A DNA stretch of 64,000 nucleotides from Buttiauxella agrestis ATCC 33320 (lineage in GTDB: Bacteria; Pseudomonadota; Gammaproteobacteria; Enterobacterales; Enterobacteriaceae): the NCBI GenBank assembly GCA_024169445.1, contig JALKFA010000001.1, positions 1,054,001-1,118,000 of the forward strand, given 5' to 3'. A program made the translations under genes and the position numbers. Of this stretch, positions 63,331-64,000 are shown one piece after another. The notes beneath the pieces are model-generated. The model had not been told where the DNA came from. It made no database searches and saw only the letters and a program-made list of their open reading frames with translations. Position 1 is the stretch's first letter; each line of letters begins with the position of its first letter.

Positions 63331-64000
63331 CCCCGGAGCCAAGACGAATACAGTTAGAGTGACCCGCCATCTTCAGACGGTTGATCGTACCATCGGCATT
63401 CTCTTTACCTTTGATTGGCCCAATCACCACACGATTCCAGCCATTATTGGTGGTAATGCGCGAATCAAAACCTTCGAAAGCCAACTGCGCACGGACGGTT
63501 TCCGCCTGCTCACTGCCTTTAAAGGAACCACACTGTACCATCCAGCGTTTTTCGTCTTTCGGCTTTTCCTGTGGTGCCGGAGCGGGTTTGACCGCTTCGA
63601 TCGGTGCTGCCGGTTGAGCCGCTTTGGGTTGTGTCGTTGTTGTCGCTGCACGCTGCTGAGTATGCGGCGGGGTTTGCAACAAATCTTGATACGGCTGCTG
63701 CGTTGACGTCGTCGTTCGCGGTTGCTGCTGCACTGGACGTGGCTGCTGCGTTACCGGCTGCGGCTGCACAGCTCTTGGTTGCGGTGCAACTTGTTGAGCG
63801 GTGAACTGTTGCTGTTGAATAGCTTTCTGGCGCTGGAGTGTGTGCTGGCGCTGTTCTGGCGTTTGCTCATTCCATGGCACTTCATTCAACTGAGTCGGCT
63901 GCTGGCGCATATCCGCCTGCATTTGCTCCAACAACTGGCGCTGCTCGCTGGTGAGCTGATCTTTATTCTGCACTTCGCCACCGGCAGTCGGCTCAGTAGG
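63326..64000 (-). CDS. ftsN: Cell division protein FtsN, C-terminal part
   Basis: Late divisome protein that triggers septal peptidoglycan synthesis. The gene continues beyond the right edge; 224 residues are visible, beginning PTEPTAGGEVQNKDQLTSEQ and lacking the cytoplasmic, membrane and proximal essential segments. A Gln/Pro-rich linker (about 120 residues) leads to the SPOR domain (WMVQCGSFKGSEQAETVRAQ ... SNCIRLGSGG), which binds denuded glycan at the septum. Confidence 0.95.
   Translation of the reverse strand, partial: PTEPTAGGEVQNKDQLTSEQRQLLEQMQADMRQQPTQLNEVPWNEQTPEQRQHTLQRQKAIQQQQFTAQQVAPQPRAVQPQPVTQQPRPVQQQPRTTTSTQQPYQDLLQTPPHTQQRAATTTTQPKAAQPAAPIEAVKPAPAPQEKPKDEKRWMVQCGSFKGSEQAETVRAQLAFEGFDSRITTNNGWNRVVIGPIKGKENADGTINRLKMAGHSNCIRLGSGG

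Overview
The window is a chromosomal segment of an enterobacterium (Enterobacteriaceae). Most proteins match their Escherichia coli counterparts closely in length and motif. The order gltS-recG-trmH-spoT-rpoZ-gmk ... rph-pyrE ... waa ... kbl-tdh ... secB-gpsA-cysE-trmL follows the E. coli 82-minute region, and cpxARP-fieF-pfkA-sbp-cdh-tpiA ... glpFKX ... hslVU-ftsN follows the 88-minute region. Base composition looks moderate, and the lipopolysaccharide (LPS) core genes (waaE, wabG, wabH, wabN) are of the Klebsiella/Serratia type. I infer a Kluyvera/Buttiauxella/Klebsiella-like genus; the species cannot be fixed by eye.

Layout. 1-7.4 kb: xanP start, gltS, then the stringent-response/omega operon rpoZ-spoT-trmH-recG behind gmk (minus strand). 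7.6-17.4 kb: ligB, yicG, a 51-residue ORF where E. coli has dinD, yicC, rph-pyrE with its attenuator, slmA, dut-coaBC, radC, rpmB-rpmG-mutM. 17.4-31.8 kb: coaD and a large LPS core locus (waaE, waaA, glycosyltransferases, wabH, wabG, waaQ, the opposed deacetylase wabN, waaL, two AT-rich transferases, waaC, waaF, hldD). 32-37.5 kb: kbl-tdh and three poorly characterised glycosyltransferase-like genes. 37.4-45.1 kb: yibQ-envC-gpmM, then yibN-grxC-secB-gpsA-cysE and trmL. 45.2-48 kb: the Cpx envelope-stress module, cpxA-cpxR divergent from cpxP with a perfect CpxR box and the CpxQ sRNA in the cpxP 3' UTR. 48-64 kb: fieF, pfkA (with a Cra site), sbp, cdh, tpiA, yiiQ, yiiR, fpr, the glycerol operon glpF-glpK-glpX (GlpR sites), zapB, rraA, menA, hslV-hslU and the C-terminal part of ftsN.

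How it works together. The core locus should build a Hep/Kdo inner core carrying beta-glucose (WaaE), galacturonic acid (WabG) and de-N-acetylated glucosamine (WabH/WabN). There is no waaP/waaY kinase, so negative charge would come from GalA rather than phosphate. Cpx, envC/ftsN/zapB and hslVU cover envelope, division and protein-quality functions; glpFKX-fpr-tpiA-pfkA cover glycerol and glycolytic metabolism.

Most unusual items: a 257-bp transposon-like element with Tn5/IS50-like 19-bp ends that splits a palindrome between glpK and glpX; an ERIC repeat inside the hslVU heat-shock leader; a second ERIC directly upstream of the tpiA promoter; a LigB with a signal-peptide-like N-terminus and exactly four cysteines; the dinD replacement ORF; and the unassigned glycosyltransferase group next to tdh. 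No CRISPR array, tRNA, rRNA, phage or complete insertion sequence was seen.
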